DNA from: Cryptomeria japonica
Taxonomy: Eukaryota > Streptophyta > Pinopsida > Cupressales > Cupressaceae
Assembly (NCBI RefSeq): GCF_030272615.1
Contig: NC_081406.1
Span: 459,322,072-459,386,071, forward strand
Length of the DNA: 64,000 nucleotides
Direction: 5' to 3'
In this document: one piece after another, positions 12,410-24,123 of the stretch
How positions within the stretch are numbered: the stretch's first letter is position 1
How the letters are laid out: each line of letters begins with the position of its first letter
Made by a program: the position numbers and the translations under genes
Notes under the pieces: generated by a model
Database searches by the model: none
Told to the model about the DNA's origin: nothing
What the model saw: only the letters and a program-made list of their open reading frames with translations

Positions 12410-13215
12410 TTCCATCCGGTCCCTAAGGAATTCTTCTAGCAATCAGGGCTTCCAACTCTTCAAGTTCTTTCTCTTCTCTTTCAATATCCTCCAAATATTT
12501 AGCATACAACTCCTTCCAATCTATCTTCTACTTATTGGAGGCAAATGCTTTAAATGTAGTCTCAGTTTTAGTAGCACTTCAAACTCCAAGTTCCTCAAGC
12601 TCAAAAGCAGTCAATTTCCCAAGTAATGTATCTCTAGTAAAAGGGGAAATTGACATTGTTTGGAGTTCATTAATTACGACAACCTTCATCTTGTAAGCCG
12701 AAGGTAGAACTCTCAAAATCTTTGACACAACCTCATCCTTACTAACTGATCCACCACAACATTTGATTCCCATGACAATTTCATTTATTCTATCCATGAA
12801 AGAACTAATCTTCTCATCTTCCTTCAACTTCAAAGTTTCATATCTCACCTAGAGACCTTCAAGTTTAGCAACCTTTACTGCTTGGTCACCTTCATAAATA
12901 TTTTCAAGCTTAAACCAACTCTACTTTGCATTCTCCAACTCTATGACATTCAATAGCTTTTCATCAGATAGGGCACTCAACAATGCTTATTTTTCTCTAA
13001 CATCATTTCCATCTCTTATGTTCATCAGCAAATGTTGGTGTTCCAAAATCAGGATCATGAGGTATATACCATTTCTCCATTGTCTCCCAAACTCCATTTC
13101 CAATACATCTCAAATGAATCTTCATTCTCTCCTTCCATATTTTCTAATTTGTACCATCAAATCTAGGACTCTCCTTCTGATAGGGGTTGAATGTAGAACT
13201 TGATGCTAATGCCAT
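12410..13215 (-). pseudogene. Copia gag, heavily broken
   Basis: The ATG is at 13215, 42 bases from the primer site. The first residues (MALASSSTFNPYQKE...PRFDGTN) match the copia Gag pattern, and 12848-12579 keeps the UBN2/DUF4219-type segment with 'LKLKEDEKISSFMDRINEIV' and a helix ending in TLLGKLTAFELEELGV. Multiple stops lie between 12850 and 13150. It would have been the structural protein of the virus-like particle. Confidence 0.75.
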
Positions 13216-13256
13216 CAAATCTCCTCAACCAGTAAAGATTCTGCAGACATGACCTT

Positions 13257-13268
13257 GCTCTGATACCA
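13257..13268 (-). other. Primer-binding site of minus-strand copia
   Basis: GCTCTGATACCA on the plus strand is the reverse complement of TGGTATCAGAGC. It lies two bases from the LTR edge at 13271 and confirms minus orientation. Confidence 0.9.
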
Positions 13269-13270
13269 AT

Positions 13271-13560
13271 TGTTGGAATGAAATTATATTGGTAGAAAAA
13301 TGAGAGGGGGGTGAATCAATTTTCTCACAAGTATGGCAGTTAATGCAAATTGTAAGATTTATACCGAAGAACAACACAATGAAAGATAAAGCATGAAAGA
13401 ACAATAAACATGACACCAATATTTTGACATGGAAAACTCAGTAAAGGGAAAAAACATGGTGGTAAACCCTACCCACAACTAGATAATACTTCTACAGTAT
13501 TATGTGAAATAATTACAATGGGGATTACACTTGCAATCAGGCCAAGAGCCTAGAGCTCAT
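13271..13560 (-). repeat. 5' LTR of minus-strand copia, truncated
   Basis: 290 bases from TGTTGGAATG (LTR end, reverse complement) with the inverted C-tract (GAGAGGGGGGTGAATC, 13303-13318) and the inverted 'tttccatgt' box near 13428. It is interrupted at 13560 by the start of the plus-strand LTR. Confidence 0.7.
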
Positions 13561-15274
13561 TGTTGGCATTGTATTTTCATTGATGTCAACCGGTATGTAT
13601 AACATGTTACCAGTATGGCTGGTTACCGGTATGCAAGGTGAATGCAAGATGCAAGAAGGAGATGTTACTAGCATGGATGTTCACCGGTAACTCAACATGA
13701 CCACCGGTAAGAAAGCATAATACAACAAAGAAGAGTGTAATCCACCGTAGGCATGATTATAAGGATGTGCATTAATGACATATTTTACTCAAGGATAATA
13801 CTGGTATGAAGGCAAGTATAATATCACCGGTAAATAGACTTAGTGGAAGAATTGGTGTGTTTGATGAAAAGTCAAGTTGAACCACCGACATAATAGAGGA
13901 AAGAAGGCATGAAGGATAACCGATAAGGTGACATGTACCGACATGGTTAGTGAAATGGTGAGCAAGTACTCATAATATTTCTTGGTTGGTGAATGAATCT
14001 AAACCAACTTAGTGGACTGAATAGAGGTGGATGCCAACAAGGATGATAGGTGGATACCAAGTGGCAAGTATCCAAAGGCTGGTGAAGTGTCCATCAATGT
14101 GGTAGATGATGAGCAGGTCATCTTTAAATAAGGAACTTGTAAATTAAGGGTCAATGACAAAAGATGTGCGGCTCAAGGAAGATCAAGATGTAGAATATTT
14201 TTTATGTAAACGAAGCAAGACAATCCAATCTTCATTCTCATTGGTTGAAGGAAGCAACTTAGGCATTAATGGTGATTGACATAGCAAAGTCAAAAAATAA
14301 GTTGCAGGTTGCTAAATATAGAAAGTGTGTATAGATGTCATAAAAAAAATGGTAGTGATGTTTGATCTACTATAGATCATCAATTGAAGAGATGAGATCC
14401 GATCAGATTTGATATGGATTGAGTTGTTGGAGAAAATCCCTAGCATGCCACCGTTTGAACTCTAGTCTTGGCGGGAAAGCCAAGTACAAATATGCAGACC
14501 AAAAATGAAAGAAGATGATGCTAGATGTTGGAAAAGACAAAGCAACTAAGAGAGAAAAGAGTGATTAAAGAGAAGATCAAAAGCATATAAGTGTTGGAAT
14601 TGACTAAAAGAAAAGTAGAACTAGTAAGAGGGTTTATCAGAGGTTTTACTGGTAAGATTAGAGCAACCGACAAGATACCAAAAAGGATAAAATTTGTGTG
14701 AACCGGGAAGGGAGATTTAGGAATAAAGTTGTTGAAGGTGAAGGAGAAAAGAGAGTGTACCGGTGGAGGTCATGCAAGACAAAATGAGGGTGAAAAGGAT
14801 ATAAATAGAGGACAGTGAACCAGTAGAGAACTGAGTAGAGGAGAATCGGTAGAGAAGAGTTAAATTGGTGACATATTTAGATTGCAAGTGTTACAAAACT
14901 TATTTGTAACAAGACTATAACTATTGTATTGTTTATAATCATTGTGATCAATGAGTTGGAGCTCGGTGCAGGGGTTGGTGCTCCTTGGGATGGTTCCCTA
15001 AATATTGTAACCGTATTTATTGTGAGGCTAGATTGGAGCAGTAGAATCCAATAGAATTTGTCACCGAGGTTTTTCCCACATTGGGTTTTTCTTGTATATC
15101 CAATGTTATGTGTTGTGTGTCCTTGTGTGTTTGCATTTGATCACTTTCCTTATCTCACCATTATATCCTCCTTGTGTTTGATTTTCTAACTGGTACCAAG
15201 ATTTAGATTTAAAAGGTTTATAATATTGGGAACCACTGATTGACCCCCCTCTTAGTGGTACATTGTGTTCAAAA
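13561..15274 (+). repeat. Copia-type LTR (family A), plus strand
   Basis: Starts TGTTGGCATTGTATTTTC and ends near GTTCAAAA, where an original CAACA end appears mutated. The C-tract is at 15241-15250 and a degenerate primer site follows. Many ACCGGTA motifs lie in U3 (13590-13960). It is 1714 bases long. The LTR at 16251 is the same family in inverse orientation, shown by matching stretches such as GGCATTAATGGTGA (14259) and ATAAGTTGCAGGTTGC (14299). Confidence 0.8.
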
Positions 15275-15276
15275 AT

Positions 15277-15288
15277 TAGTATTAGAGC
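15277..15288 (+). other. Degenerate primer-binding site
   Basis: TAGTATTAGAGC differs from TGGTATCAGAGC at two positions, both transitions (G to A, C to T). Confidence 0.7.
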
Positions 15289-15347
15289 CTAGGTTCCCGA
15301 TCAGATAAGTTTTCTCTATCTTGGGTAAATTCTAGTCTTAGAACACA

Positions 15348-16250
15348 ATGGCAAGAAATGAGTTCTCCTCCTCTTCTAAAGCTCCCATGTTTGATGGAAC
15401 CAACTATGCTTTTTGGTGCAGAATAATGGAAACATATATATCCTCTCTAGGATTTGATGTTCAGATGTCTATAAAGAATGGGTATATTGTCCCTAGTGTT
15501 CCTCCCACTAACCTGGATTATAAGAAGGAGTATGAGAACAATGCAAAGGCTAAACATGTTATTTTCAGTAGACTATCAGATAACAAGTTTGTTATTTTCA
15601 GTAGACTATCTGCCAAGGAGACTTGGGATAAATTACAGAGATTATTTGAAGGAGATGCCAAAGTCAAGGAGGCCAAGCTGCAATCACTAAGAGGTCATCT
15701 TGAAGGCTTGAAGATGAAAGATGAAGAAAAGATTGTAGATTATCTTTATAGGGTAGATGAAACTGTGAGTGCCATTAGGGAACTTGGAGAAGAGGTTGTT
15801 GATGAAGTTACTGTCAAAAAGGTACTTAGATCACTCACATCTAAGTATGATACTAAGGTTTCTACTATATATGAAGCCAAGGATCTAAAAAACCTTCACA
15901 ATGGATGAGTTATTTGGCTCCTTAATTGCTTATGAGATGAGGACAACCGGAGAAGGATCTTCAAGGAAAGAAGTTGCTTTCAAATCCATCAAAAAGGGAA
16001 AGGAAGAGGTTTCTCATAAAGGATCCAGTGAAGACTTGGATGTAGAGGTAGCAAACTTTGTTCGAAATCTCAAGAGAGGATCTGGTAAGTATAAAGGAAA
16101 TTTGCCACTCAAATGCTTCAACTATGGTAAAATATGACACTTTGCTACAAAATGTCCCTATAGTGAAACCGATGGAGATAAGAAAAGAGCTCTGGAAGAT
16201 CTTTCATTAAAGACAAAGAGAAGAAAGTTTACTAGCAACGAAGAAAAATT
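15348..16250 (+). pseudogene. Copia gag fragment, frameshifted and truncated
   Basis: The ATG is at 15348. It keeps the copia Gag N-terminus (APMFDGTNYAFWCRIMETYISSLG), the UBN2-like region (ETWDKLQRLFEGDAKVKEAKLQ; MDELFGSLIAYEMR) and a damaged zinc knuckle near 16111-16152. In the knuckle one Cys is Tyr and a TGA (16135-16137) stands in the usual Gly position. A one-base frame change occurs near 15900. An 11-residue in-frame duplication (VIFSRLS repeated at 15559 and 15592) is visible. The reading is cut at 16250 by an inverted LTR, so protease to RNase H are absent. Confidence 0.8.
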
Positions 16251-17740
16251 TGTTGAACACAATGTACCATTAGGAGGGGGGTGAATCAGTGGTTCCCAAT
16301 ATTCTAAACCTTTTAAACCAAACTATTGGTATCAGTTAGCAAATCAGGCACAAGGAGGATATATCGGTGAGCTAAGGAAAGAGATCAAATGAAAACACAC
16401 AAAGATACTCAACACATAACACTAGATATATGAGGAAAACCCAATGTGGGAAAACCCTCGGTGAGAAATGTTGTTGGAGACTACTGCTCTGATACAACCT
16501 CACAATAAGCACTGATTACAAAGTTTAAGGCACCAACCCAAGGAGAACCAACCCTTGCATCGAGCTCCAAATTAGTGATGTACAAAAGATCAGATTAATA
16601 CAATAGTTTTAATCTTGTTACAAATGAGTTTTGTAACTCTTACAATGAAAAACTTCACCAGTTTAACTCTTCTCAATCGGTTCTCCCTTTCTCAGTTCTT
16701 TGTTGGTTCTCTGTTCTTTGTTTATACCTTTTTCTGCCCATATTTTATCTTGCATAGCCTTCATTGGTACACTCTCTTATCTCCTTCACCTTCTACAAAT
16801 TTCTTCCCGAATCCCCCTTGTTAGTTTAAACAATTGTAGTTCTATTTGGCAGCTTGCTGATTGCTCTGACCTTGTCGGTAAAACCTCTGATAAACCTTCT
16901 ACTGGTTCTACCTCTCTGTCAAAAAATCCAAGACTCAGATGATTTTGATCTTCTCTCTAACAACTCTCTGCTCTCTCAGTTACTCTATTTTTGTCGGCAT
17001 CAAGCATCATCATCTTAAGTCTTTAGTCTACATATTTATACTTGATTATTCCCATCAACACCTGGATTCAAACTAGGCATGTTAGGGTTTTTTCTCCATC
17101 GAGTATGTCTGTATTAAATCTAATCAGATCTACTCTCCTTGATTGATGATTTGCATTAGATCAAACACCACCACCATTTCTGATGACTTCTATACGCGCT
17201 TTCTATCTTTAGCAACTTGCAACTTATTTTTCCAGCCTTTCTCTATCATTCACCATTAATGCCTCTCATATTTCCTTCAACCATCGAGCACGAATATCGA
17301 ATTGTCCTACTTGATTTATCTTACCAAAAACCTTCTACATCTTGATCCGCCTCAAGCCACACTTCTTCTGTCATTGACCTGTGAATCACAGGTTCTTTAT
17401 TTAAAGTTGACCTGCTCATCACCTATCACATCAATGGACGGTTTTCCTACCACTGCATGCCTGCCACATGGAACCTACGTGTCATCCTCAGACACCATCC
17501 AACTAAACCCATTCTTCTATGTTGATTTCAGTTCATTCACTGACCAAGACACATGACTGGTGTTTTACTGGCTCATATACCCTACTGATAGTTCATATTG
17601 ACTTGGAAATCTTCTAGTTTTGTGTCCATACTTCATGTGATCTAGCAATCATTCACTATGTTGGTTTTTCTTCTTCATGTCCATACATGCTCACCGGTGG
17701 ATCTCCTTATTGCATCTTCATACTGGTAACATACCTAACA
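16251..17740 (-). repeat. Copia-type LTR (family A), minus strand
   Basis: Begins TGTTGAACACAATG (the LTR end read in reverse), with the inverted C-tract TAGGAGGGGGGTGAATC at 16271-16287. Long stretches are the reverse complement of the LTR at 13561-15274. The right boundary is approximate, because similarity fades in the ACCGGTA-rich U3 near 17700-17745. No primer site adjoins 16251, so this is not the 5' LTR of an intact minus element. Confidence 0.7.
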
Positions 17741-18670
17741 ATTGTCATTTCATATCGGTTTCCAATATTGTCAATTGATACTCATTGGATTCATATGCGG
17801 TCATTGAAGGCAGCAAGATTCTGTAGAAGGCATACACTAGGATTGGAGGCATACATCGGCAGATACCGGCATTGGAGCAATCAAGGTCATAACCAGCACC
17901 GACACCGACATCCAACACTTATGTGAAGCCGACATCAATCTGGGATCTGAAAAGTTTTATTTAATCATTTTATAATTATTGTATAGGGTTGACATTGAAT
18001 ATCTTTTGTAATGTATTGTAATTCAACATAAGGCATATTGTTTGTAAAGGGTATATAAGTCAGTTTATTAGGTCATTGTGATATAGAAGAGTGTGTAGGA
18101 CAAGGAAGCAAAATAGTGTGATGCTAAGGACATGTATATAGATCATTTGTATGCGAAAGTAATATCATGCAATGATCAGTAGATGGTTTGTAAAGCATTC
18201 TTGGAGAAAATAAGATATCGGTAAAAGGGTTTAAGAACTGGTATAGAAAAGAGCTATAACCGAAACTCTTTTTGGCATAGCAGATGCATTTTGTGAGCTC
18301 ACCATTCTTGTTTTATCTCAGTAGAAGCTTGTAGTCAGTGAGACTTTTTTTGTGTTGAGCAATGTGCTCTAGGCAGTATGCCTTCCTGCATGTGCAGGCC
18401 CCCATACTATCCAATATCTTTCACATGGCCAGCGAATTGATATTGTGGGTCATAAATCCCACCATGGTTTTTCCTCTTTGAGGTTTTCCATGTATAAATT
18501 TTGTGTGTTATGATTTTCATTCACATGGCTTGTTTATTTACTTCATGTTATATGTTTCTTCATTTACTGGTTTATATGTGTATGTTGTAATAAGGTAAAA
18601 TCTTATATTACCAGCATAACATCGATTCAGTGCCCCCTCTCAGTGTTCTTGGATTCATTGTTTTCAAACA
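17741..18670 (+). repeat. Copia-type LTR, plus strand
   Basis: Contains a TATA-like GTATATAAG near 18049, the 'accatggtttttcctctttgaggttttccatgtataaa' box around 18468-18500 and a C-tract (GCCCCCTCTCAG, 18632-18643), and ends TTCAAACA at 18670. It directly abuts a fragment of an opposite-strand LTR, so it likely inserted there. The left boundary is approximate and no primer site follows, so it is solo or truncated. Confidence 0.6.
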
Positions 18671-19865
18671 TCCAATACTTACTTGTCAGCTATAATCCCA
18701 TATCGGTGGACATCAATGACAACACAATACCAGCAATCTCCTTGTTTGGCATTGATGTCAACACACTCTATTCCTTCACCCTACCCATTGGACCATTCTC
18801 CCCCTTTGACAACAATGACAAAGGCTCGGGGCATCCTTCCATCTAATTCATTCTCCACTGGTTATATAGTGTATTATCCCCATTTGATTTCTATCTGCTC
18901 AACCAACAACATATAAGATGGAGGATAGAGACACCAATTGACATCAATTGTTCATAAGAGTCAAATGTGATTGTACTATGAGTGCTACCAATTGGGAAAT
19001 TAGATTCTCCTAATCATGAAATTGTCTTGGGTATTCCTACAATAATTTCCTTCTTCTACAATTTGTTCTTCCAATACACCTATCTAGTGTTCCTTTCATC
19101 CGATGGTCCAATTGTGATTTTTATCAAAGTAAAAATTGAATAGACATTGAAGGAACTTCTAAGTGAGGACCAATGAGTAATACCCAAAAGCTCAAGCATG
19201 TCGGTACTGTAGCATAATCACTTGATCTCACCCCATGTCCAACATATGATCCAAGAGATAGGAGATTTTACAACGAACTCCCCATGAACCATAGATATTC
19301 ATACACATTTAAGTGCATGAAACAGGTGATAACACTCCTAACTTGTGTCTCAGATACTCAAAACTCTTTAGTGGTAGAGGCTTGGTGAAGATATCAACCA
19401 CTTGTTTACCTATAGGGACATACTCTACCTTGACTTCATAGATCTATCACCTCTTTGGGAAAATGATATTTGATGGAAAAATGCTTTGTCCTTGAGTGCA
19501 TAACCGGATTCTTTGATATGTTAATTACACCAGAATTGTCGCACTGGATGGAAATAGGGTCAGACATCTCTACCTGAATATCCTTGAGGGTCTTCTTCAT
19601 CCATAGTACCTGAGAATAGCATGTGGCAGCAACAATATATTATGCCTCAGCAGTAGATAGAGAAACTGAATCCTGCTTCTTACTGTGCCATGACCAACTA
19701 ATTACCTAGGAGGAATGCACCACCACTTGTTCTCTTATGGTCATCAATGCAGCCTACCAAATCAGCATCAGTGTAGGCATCCAAGATAAAATCCCCTTTC
19801 TTGGGATACCATAGTCCATAATCAAGTGTCCCTTGTATATACCAGAATATCCTTCTGACTGCAAA
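18671..19865 (-). mobile_element. 3' stub of a minus-strand copia element
   Basis: Read on the minus strand: RNase H (about 19865-19480; YTDADLVGCIDDHKRTSGGAFLLGN with many stops around), a C-terminal tail resembling the copia 'VPIGKQVVDIFTKPLP' region near 19440-19370, a polypurine tract (CAAAGGGGGAGA, reverse of 18797-18808), and the beginning of a 3' LTR (from about 18763 down to 18671). The rest of pol is missing: at 19866 the sequence changes to an A-rich tandem repeat of a gypsy element. Confidence 0.7.
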
Positions 19866-20010
19866 ATCATAAAATATCCTGAAAAAGATCTTAAAAATCA
19901 TAAAATATCTGGAAAAATCTTTAAAATCATAAAATGTCTTGAAAAAATCATAAAAATCATAAAATATCCTGAAAAAAATCATAAAAAATCATAAAATATC
20001 TTGAAAAAAG
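19866..20010 (+). repeat. A-rich tandem repeat, unit about 24-36 bases
   Basis: At least five degenerate copies of AAAATCATAAAATATCCTGA. It is probably part of the 3' untranslated region of the plus-strand gypsy element whose LTR starts at 21213. The copia RNase H sequence ends exactly where this begins. Confidence 0.8.
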
Positions 20011-21197
20011 CCTAAAAATTAAAACATTCATAAAAAGCCTAAAAAAACCATAAACATCAAAAAATATGTAATAAACATTGTGAAGACATGATCACTTAAG
20101 ACAAGCATGCAGTTTTGCACTTCAATGAATTTATGACATGACAAGATTATGATTGAGCAAACATAAAAACATTCGATCGACTTATTAAAACTAAACACAT
20201 TAACTGTGAACAAAAAAAACATTCGGCATGAAACATATTGTTTGCTTGTTTGCCTATTTTCTCTTGATTGTTTCCGATTTTCTTTTTTGGTGACATATCT
20301 TTTAGCTTTTCTAGGATGTCTCTGACTAGAGATTTTATCTCTAGGATGTCATTGACTATAAAGGCAAGGATGGGGCATGTTCACTTGTTTGCTGCTTGTG
20401 GGATATTCCTTAGGAATATGATGACACGTCTTAGGGCATGATCGCTTAAGATCATCAAGGACATATTGGTCTGATACACACTGAGGCATTCCTTTACTGT
20501 TTGATATATTTTCTTTCTCGTAATTGGTGTGACTAATTCATTTGGGTCTAATTGATATCCAAATGATTTTTTGCCTTTTGCTATAATAAGATCGATGATG
20601 ATACAAGCACTTAAAAAGCACAAGAATTCTCATCACTTTCATATCCTCTTTCTCATCATTCTTCATAATCATTACTTTTCTCTTCTCATCCTCCTTCTCA
20701 TCTATCTTTTTCATCATTTCTTTCATCATCATCTTCATTCTTCTTACTCTAGTGTGGTCAATCAAACACTTTATCTAATTGATGCAATGTCTTTGAATCT
20801 TTAATCTCTTTATCAACCACCTTGCTTCTTGCAATCTCAATGCCCTGGATCAATCAATCAATCATTGGATCACCTTATCTTGCGCTAGCATCAATCCCTA
20901 TTAACTTAATTAGCTCAATCAGCTTAATCAGCTTATCAATTCGACTATACTATTCATTTCCATCAATTGTTCAGTTACGCCTCATCAACTATGCATTTCT
21001 ATTAAATGTACATCTCAATCTAATCACTTGTGCAATATCAATCATCCAATATTCTCTCTCACGATCTATCGAGAGATCAATCTCCATCATTATGTTGAGG
21101 GGGCATAGCCAATCAATCATTATCCTTACCAGGACACCTCTGGGGCATATATCAGTTGATCATTTTCTTTGAAACAATGCGACAAGCTGCAATGTCT
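20011..21197 (+). other. Gypsy 3' untranslated remnant; no ORF
   Basis: Non-coding sequence between the tandem repeat and a polypurine tract. It includes a pyrimidine-rich TCATC-type low-complexity stretch (20625-20760). No pol domain is visible. The short ORFs here lack any family motif. Confidence 0.5.
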
Positions 21198-21212
21198 CAA
21201 AGAGGGGCAAAA
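21198..21212 (+). other. Polypurine tract
   Basis: CAAAGAGGGGCAAAA directly before the TGTAGACAC start of a gypsy LTR, the usual position for plus-strand priming. It fixes the LTR as the 3' LTR of a plus-strand element. Confidence 0.75.
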
Positions 21213-22230
21213 TGTAGACACATAAAAATTTTCATTAATTTGTCCTCATTTAATTTTAAATTTCTCCAAACATCGGCCGAGTCCTTATTATTACATTATT
21301 ATTTCTCCATAATTCATTATTCATAATTTCCATCTTTTATTATATTATTATTAATATCTTATCATTTATCCATTAAGTTTATTAAATAAAATATTATATC
21401 ATATTCAATCATACACCTTCATGCATTCACGTTATACACATTTCTCTATTTATTTAATAAAACCCTTAAATATCTCCTCCTACCACTTACCATTTCCCAT
21501 TTACCACTCATCTTGTATTATCCCATATTCATCTGACAACATGAACTCGCCAGGAGAAAATCTATATAAACAAGGCCCCCTCTCTTATTTGGGAATCTCA
21601 TCTTTATGCATCGAACTTATGTCAATTTGCATCCCATTATCTTAACATCTTATCCGCTATCTTTGCATTCTCAAATCTTGATTTCCTCATAGCTTTTTGC
21701 ATAAGTGCTTCTGAGAGAAAATATATATTAAATGTAAAATCTTGGGGAATAGGAGTGCAATGGAGTGGATTTTTGCTGCATGCATGTGTGTGTTTTGTAG
21801 GTACTTCATTGTTGGATGTTGGAAGATTTAATCTTGTATTCAATCCATTTCCTCCATCTACACTTATAAATATCCCCCACTTTGGAGCACAAAGGATCCC
21901 ATCTCATATTAATTTAGGCATTGTTACTATAGGCATATCCATTCTAGAATATCATTTGAGCATTGTTATTATAGGCAATTTCATCTTAGATCTAGTTTAG
22001 TTTGATCATTTTCTAGCTTAATTACATCAGCATCATAGTTTAATCATGCATATCATTAGCTTAATTATACTCTTGGATCAATCTATCGTAATCAGTCTCA
22101 TCTAGCTTTCATATCATCATCATTTCAAATCCTTCGTCTACGTGTAGTCAAGTCACTGGGATTGCTTATCCAAATCTAAGAGCAAATCCATACTCGCAGC
22201 TCATAGGAGGTGATAGGTCTCTTTGTCATG
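21213..22230 (+). repeat. 3' LTR of a plus-strand Ty3/gypsy (Tat-like) element
   Basis: Starts TGTAGACACATAAAAATT, nearly the same start as the minus-strand LTR at 36051-37203. A TATA-like CTATATAAAC lies near 21562. The right end is not sharply visible. It runs into minus-strand gypsy coding sequence by about 22240-22310, and I set the boundary only approximately. Confidence 0.6.
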
Positions 22231-22309
22231 GTTATCTTTTGTTTGATTTCAATTTGCTAGCCATGCTTGTAATGATCTATGGAGTGTTCATTTTGCAGCT
22301 GCAGCTACC

Positions 22310-22705
22310 CTACTTCACATGCACGACAGTAAAAGTTACCATATTTGCTTGTCCAAATGTTTTTGGTACTGTATTGCTAGATGATTTTGTGTTAGTTTCT
22401 TGTACAAGTTGCCTCATATCTTCACCATTTGATTCCATACTAGGATATGTTGGTTCTCTTCTACTTCTTTGAGATGAAGAGGTAAATACTTGTATTGTTA
22501 ATAAATTATGAGGTATGTATTTTGAGGGTATCCTAGGCTTGTTCAGTATATCTAGTGTACGTTGCCTTGCCTTTGTTATCGTTGGTACATGTTTATATCC
22601 CAAACCTTGATTATTTGGGTTTTCATGTGGCAAAACAGGTTCTAATCTACCTTGCTTCTTTACTCCCAATCCTATGGTACCATCGTGCCCATGTTTTTGT
22701 AGCAT
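22310..22705 (-). pseudogene. G-patch-like segment downstream of gypsy protease
   Basis: The reading starts MLQKHGHDGTIGLGVKKQG and continues through NNQGLGYKHVP. The Gly-rich pattern (hydrophobic-x-K-x-G-x-x-x-G-x-G-L-G..., then GLGYK) resembles the G-patch domain found C-terminal to the protease in several plant Tat-group gypsy elements. RNA binding is the usual role of such domains; here it is inferred only. The reverse transcriptase that should follow is not present. Confidence 0.5.
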
Positions 22706-22960
22706 CTTGAAACTATTGCCATATTGGTGTAGAGGTAACCTGGGTATTGTTATGTCGTCTTCTTCTCTATTTATCCACTAATTAAAATCTCCCTTTAGAG
22801 ATTCTTCTTGTAAGTCTCCCCATCTAATGAAAGAGTATGAATCTAAGTACTTCACTATCTCTTTTCCTTTATCTTGCTTCACCACTATGTTCTGAGGCTT
22901 CCCAAAAGACCTAGGCAAAAGGGATGATTGTCTGCCATTCAAGGTACTTGAAATGGAATA

Positions 22961-23517
22961 TTACCCACAACCAACTTCCTTAATTTGTAAAGAAGATGTG
23001 GTAGGTGTATTTTTTTCTATTTTTGTGACTTTCAATGATTCCATTTGTAAGTGAAGTGGAGATGTTTGATTGTTTGGTACTTGATTGTCTATGCTCGCCC
23101 TTAAATAATTGCAGTGTTGAAAAGGGTTTGGGTCACCATGAACAGTGATCTCAGTGCCATTGTATGGGAACTTCACACATTGGTAAAAAGTTGAAGGTAC
23201 TTCCTGCATGGCATGTATCCATTAACGACCTAATAGAATATTGTACCCCAATTCTTGTTTAGGACTTGAAAGGTGATGTCTGTTGTGACTAGTCCTATTT
23301 GTATTGGAAAAGTCACTACACCCTTAGAAGGGTGTTCCTCATCATCATAAGCTTTGATATTGATTCTCTTAGTAGAATCAATATAATGTTCAGAATATCC
23401 TAAAGCTTTAATCAAATGCAATGTGTGTATGTTAAGGCCAGCTCCACCATCTATAAATACTCTTTGAACTTTCTTTTGGTCAATCAAAGCTTTCAAGTGT
23501 AAGGGATCATTATGCAT
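22961..23517 (-). pseudogene. Gypsy aspartic protease
   Basis: KKVQRVFIDGGAGLNI (Asp at about 23451) is the active-site stretch of plant gypsy proteases of this group, where D-G-G-A/S-G replaces the textbook D-T/S-G-A. YSEHYIDSTKRINIKAYDDEEHPSKGVVTFPIQIG follows as in relatives. After a frame change, 'MQEVPSTFYQCVKFPYNGTE' (from 23209) matches the segment after the second protease motif. It would have processed Gag-Pol. Confidence 0.75.
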
Positions 23518-23520
23518 GGG

Positions 23521-24118
23521 TCAATATGTAGGTACATCCTGCTCAGTGAATGCGACCTTTGAAGTTGCCAAGTTTCCAACCATGGAATGCATAGTGTTCT
23601 CGTTAATATCTCTAGCAACAACTGAATCTTGTAATGCTTTGTCAAGGACTGCCTTATGAGCTGGCGAGATGTGTAGTAACTCAAATAATAAAATTTGAGC
23701 TAGATTTCGCTTCAACTGATCCACCATATTGTAAATGCTATTTGTTGAAGGGGGATTTGAAGTTACCCCTTGCAATGTGACCTTTGATCTTCTAGTGGTG
23801 ACAACACAGTCTTTGCTTGTGGGATTTATTGTGATTGTAGCCACTATGTCATATACTGCACTAAGTGCGTTTATGGCATAATAAAATGCAACATTAGTAT
23901 AATTGGCATTATTATTTTGTGCATTGGAACTAGAAGCCTTTCCTTTGATCTTTGAAGATGGTATGATCTGTGTTTGGTGTCTTACTAAAATCCATAGTAA
24001 TGTCGCCTTGATCAATGAGATCTTGTATGAGGTTCTCTAGTTTGTAGCAACTTGTTGTATTATGACCTTTATTGTGGTGGTATTCACAGAAATCATTGTC
24101 ATTCCACCAAGCGGGCTT
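23521..24118 (-). pseudogene. Gypsy gag C-terminal and linker region
   Basis: The reading resumes right after the copia insertion. It first has a zinc-binding-like CEYHHNKGHNTTSCYKLENL (about 24095-24035), then a spacer, then LLFELLHISPAHKAVLDKAL, a stretch seen ahead of the protease in plant gypsy polyproteins. The continuity of this reading with 31368-31796 across the nested element is what shows the copia landed inside gag. Confidence 0.7.
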
Positions 24119-24123
24119 AAATG
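24119..24123. repeat. Target-site duplication AAATG, left copy
   Basis: AAATG precedes the LTR start at 24124 and is repeated at 31368-31372 after the 3' LTR end. Confidence 0.9.

Larger units (their letters stand above)
9131..13560 (-). mobile_element. Decayed Ty1/copia element, minus strand
   Basis: Read on the minus strand, the order is partial 5' LTR (13560-13271), primer site, gag (from 13215), protease, integrase, reverse transcriptase and RNase H (to about 9131). This is the Ty1/copia order, with integrase before RT. Both ends are lost: the 5' LTR is cut at 13560/13561 by the LTR of a plus-strand element, and the C-terminus of RNase H and the 3' LTR are missing on the left. Many stops and several frame changes show it is long dead. 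Confidence 0.85.

Noticed and set aside
19866-20010. Regular A-rich repeats considered as a CRISPR-like array
   Set aside because: Units are contiguous and degenerate without unique spacers, and the context is a plant retrotransposon.
20381-21172. Short ORFs in the gypsy 3' region (for example 20822-21172)
   Set aside because: Low-complexity Ile/Ser-rich translations with no family motif, located between a tandem repeat and a polypurine tract, where untranslated sequence is expected.
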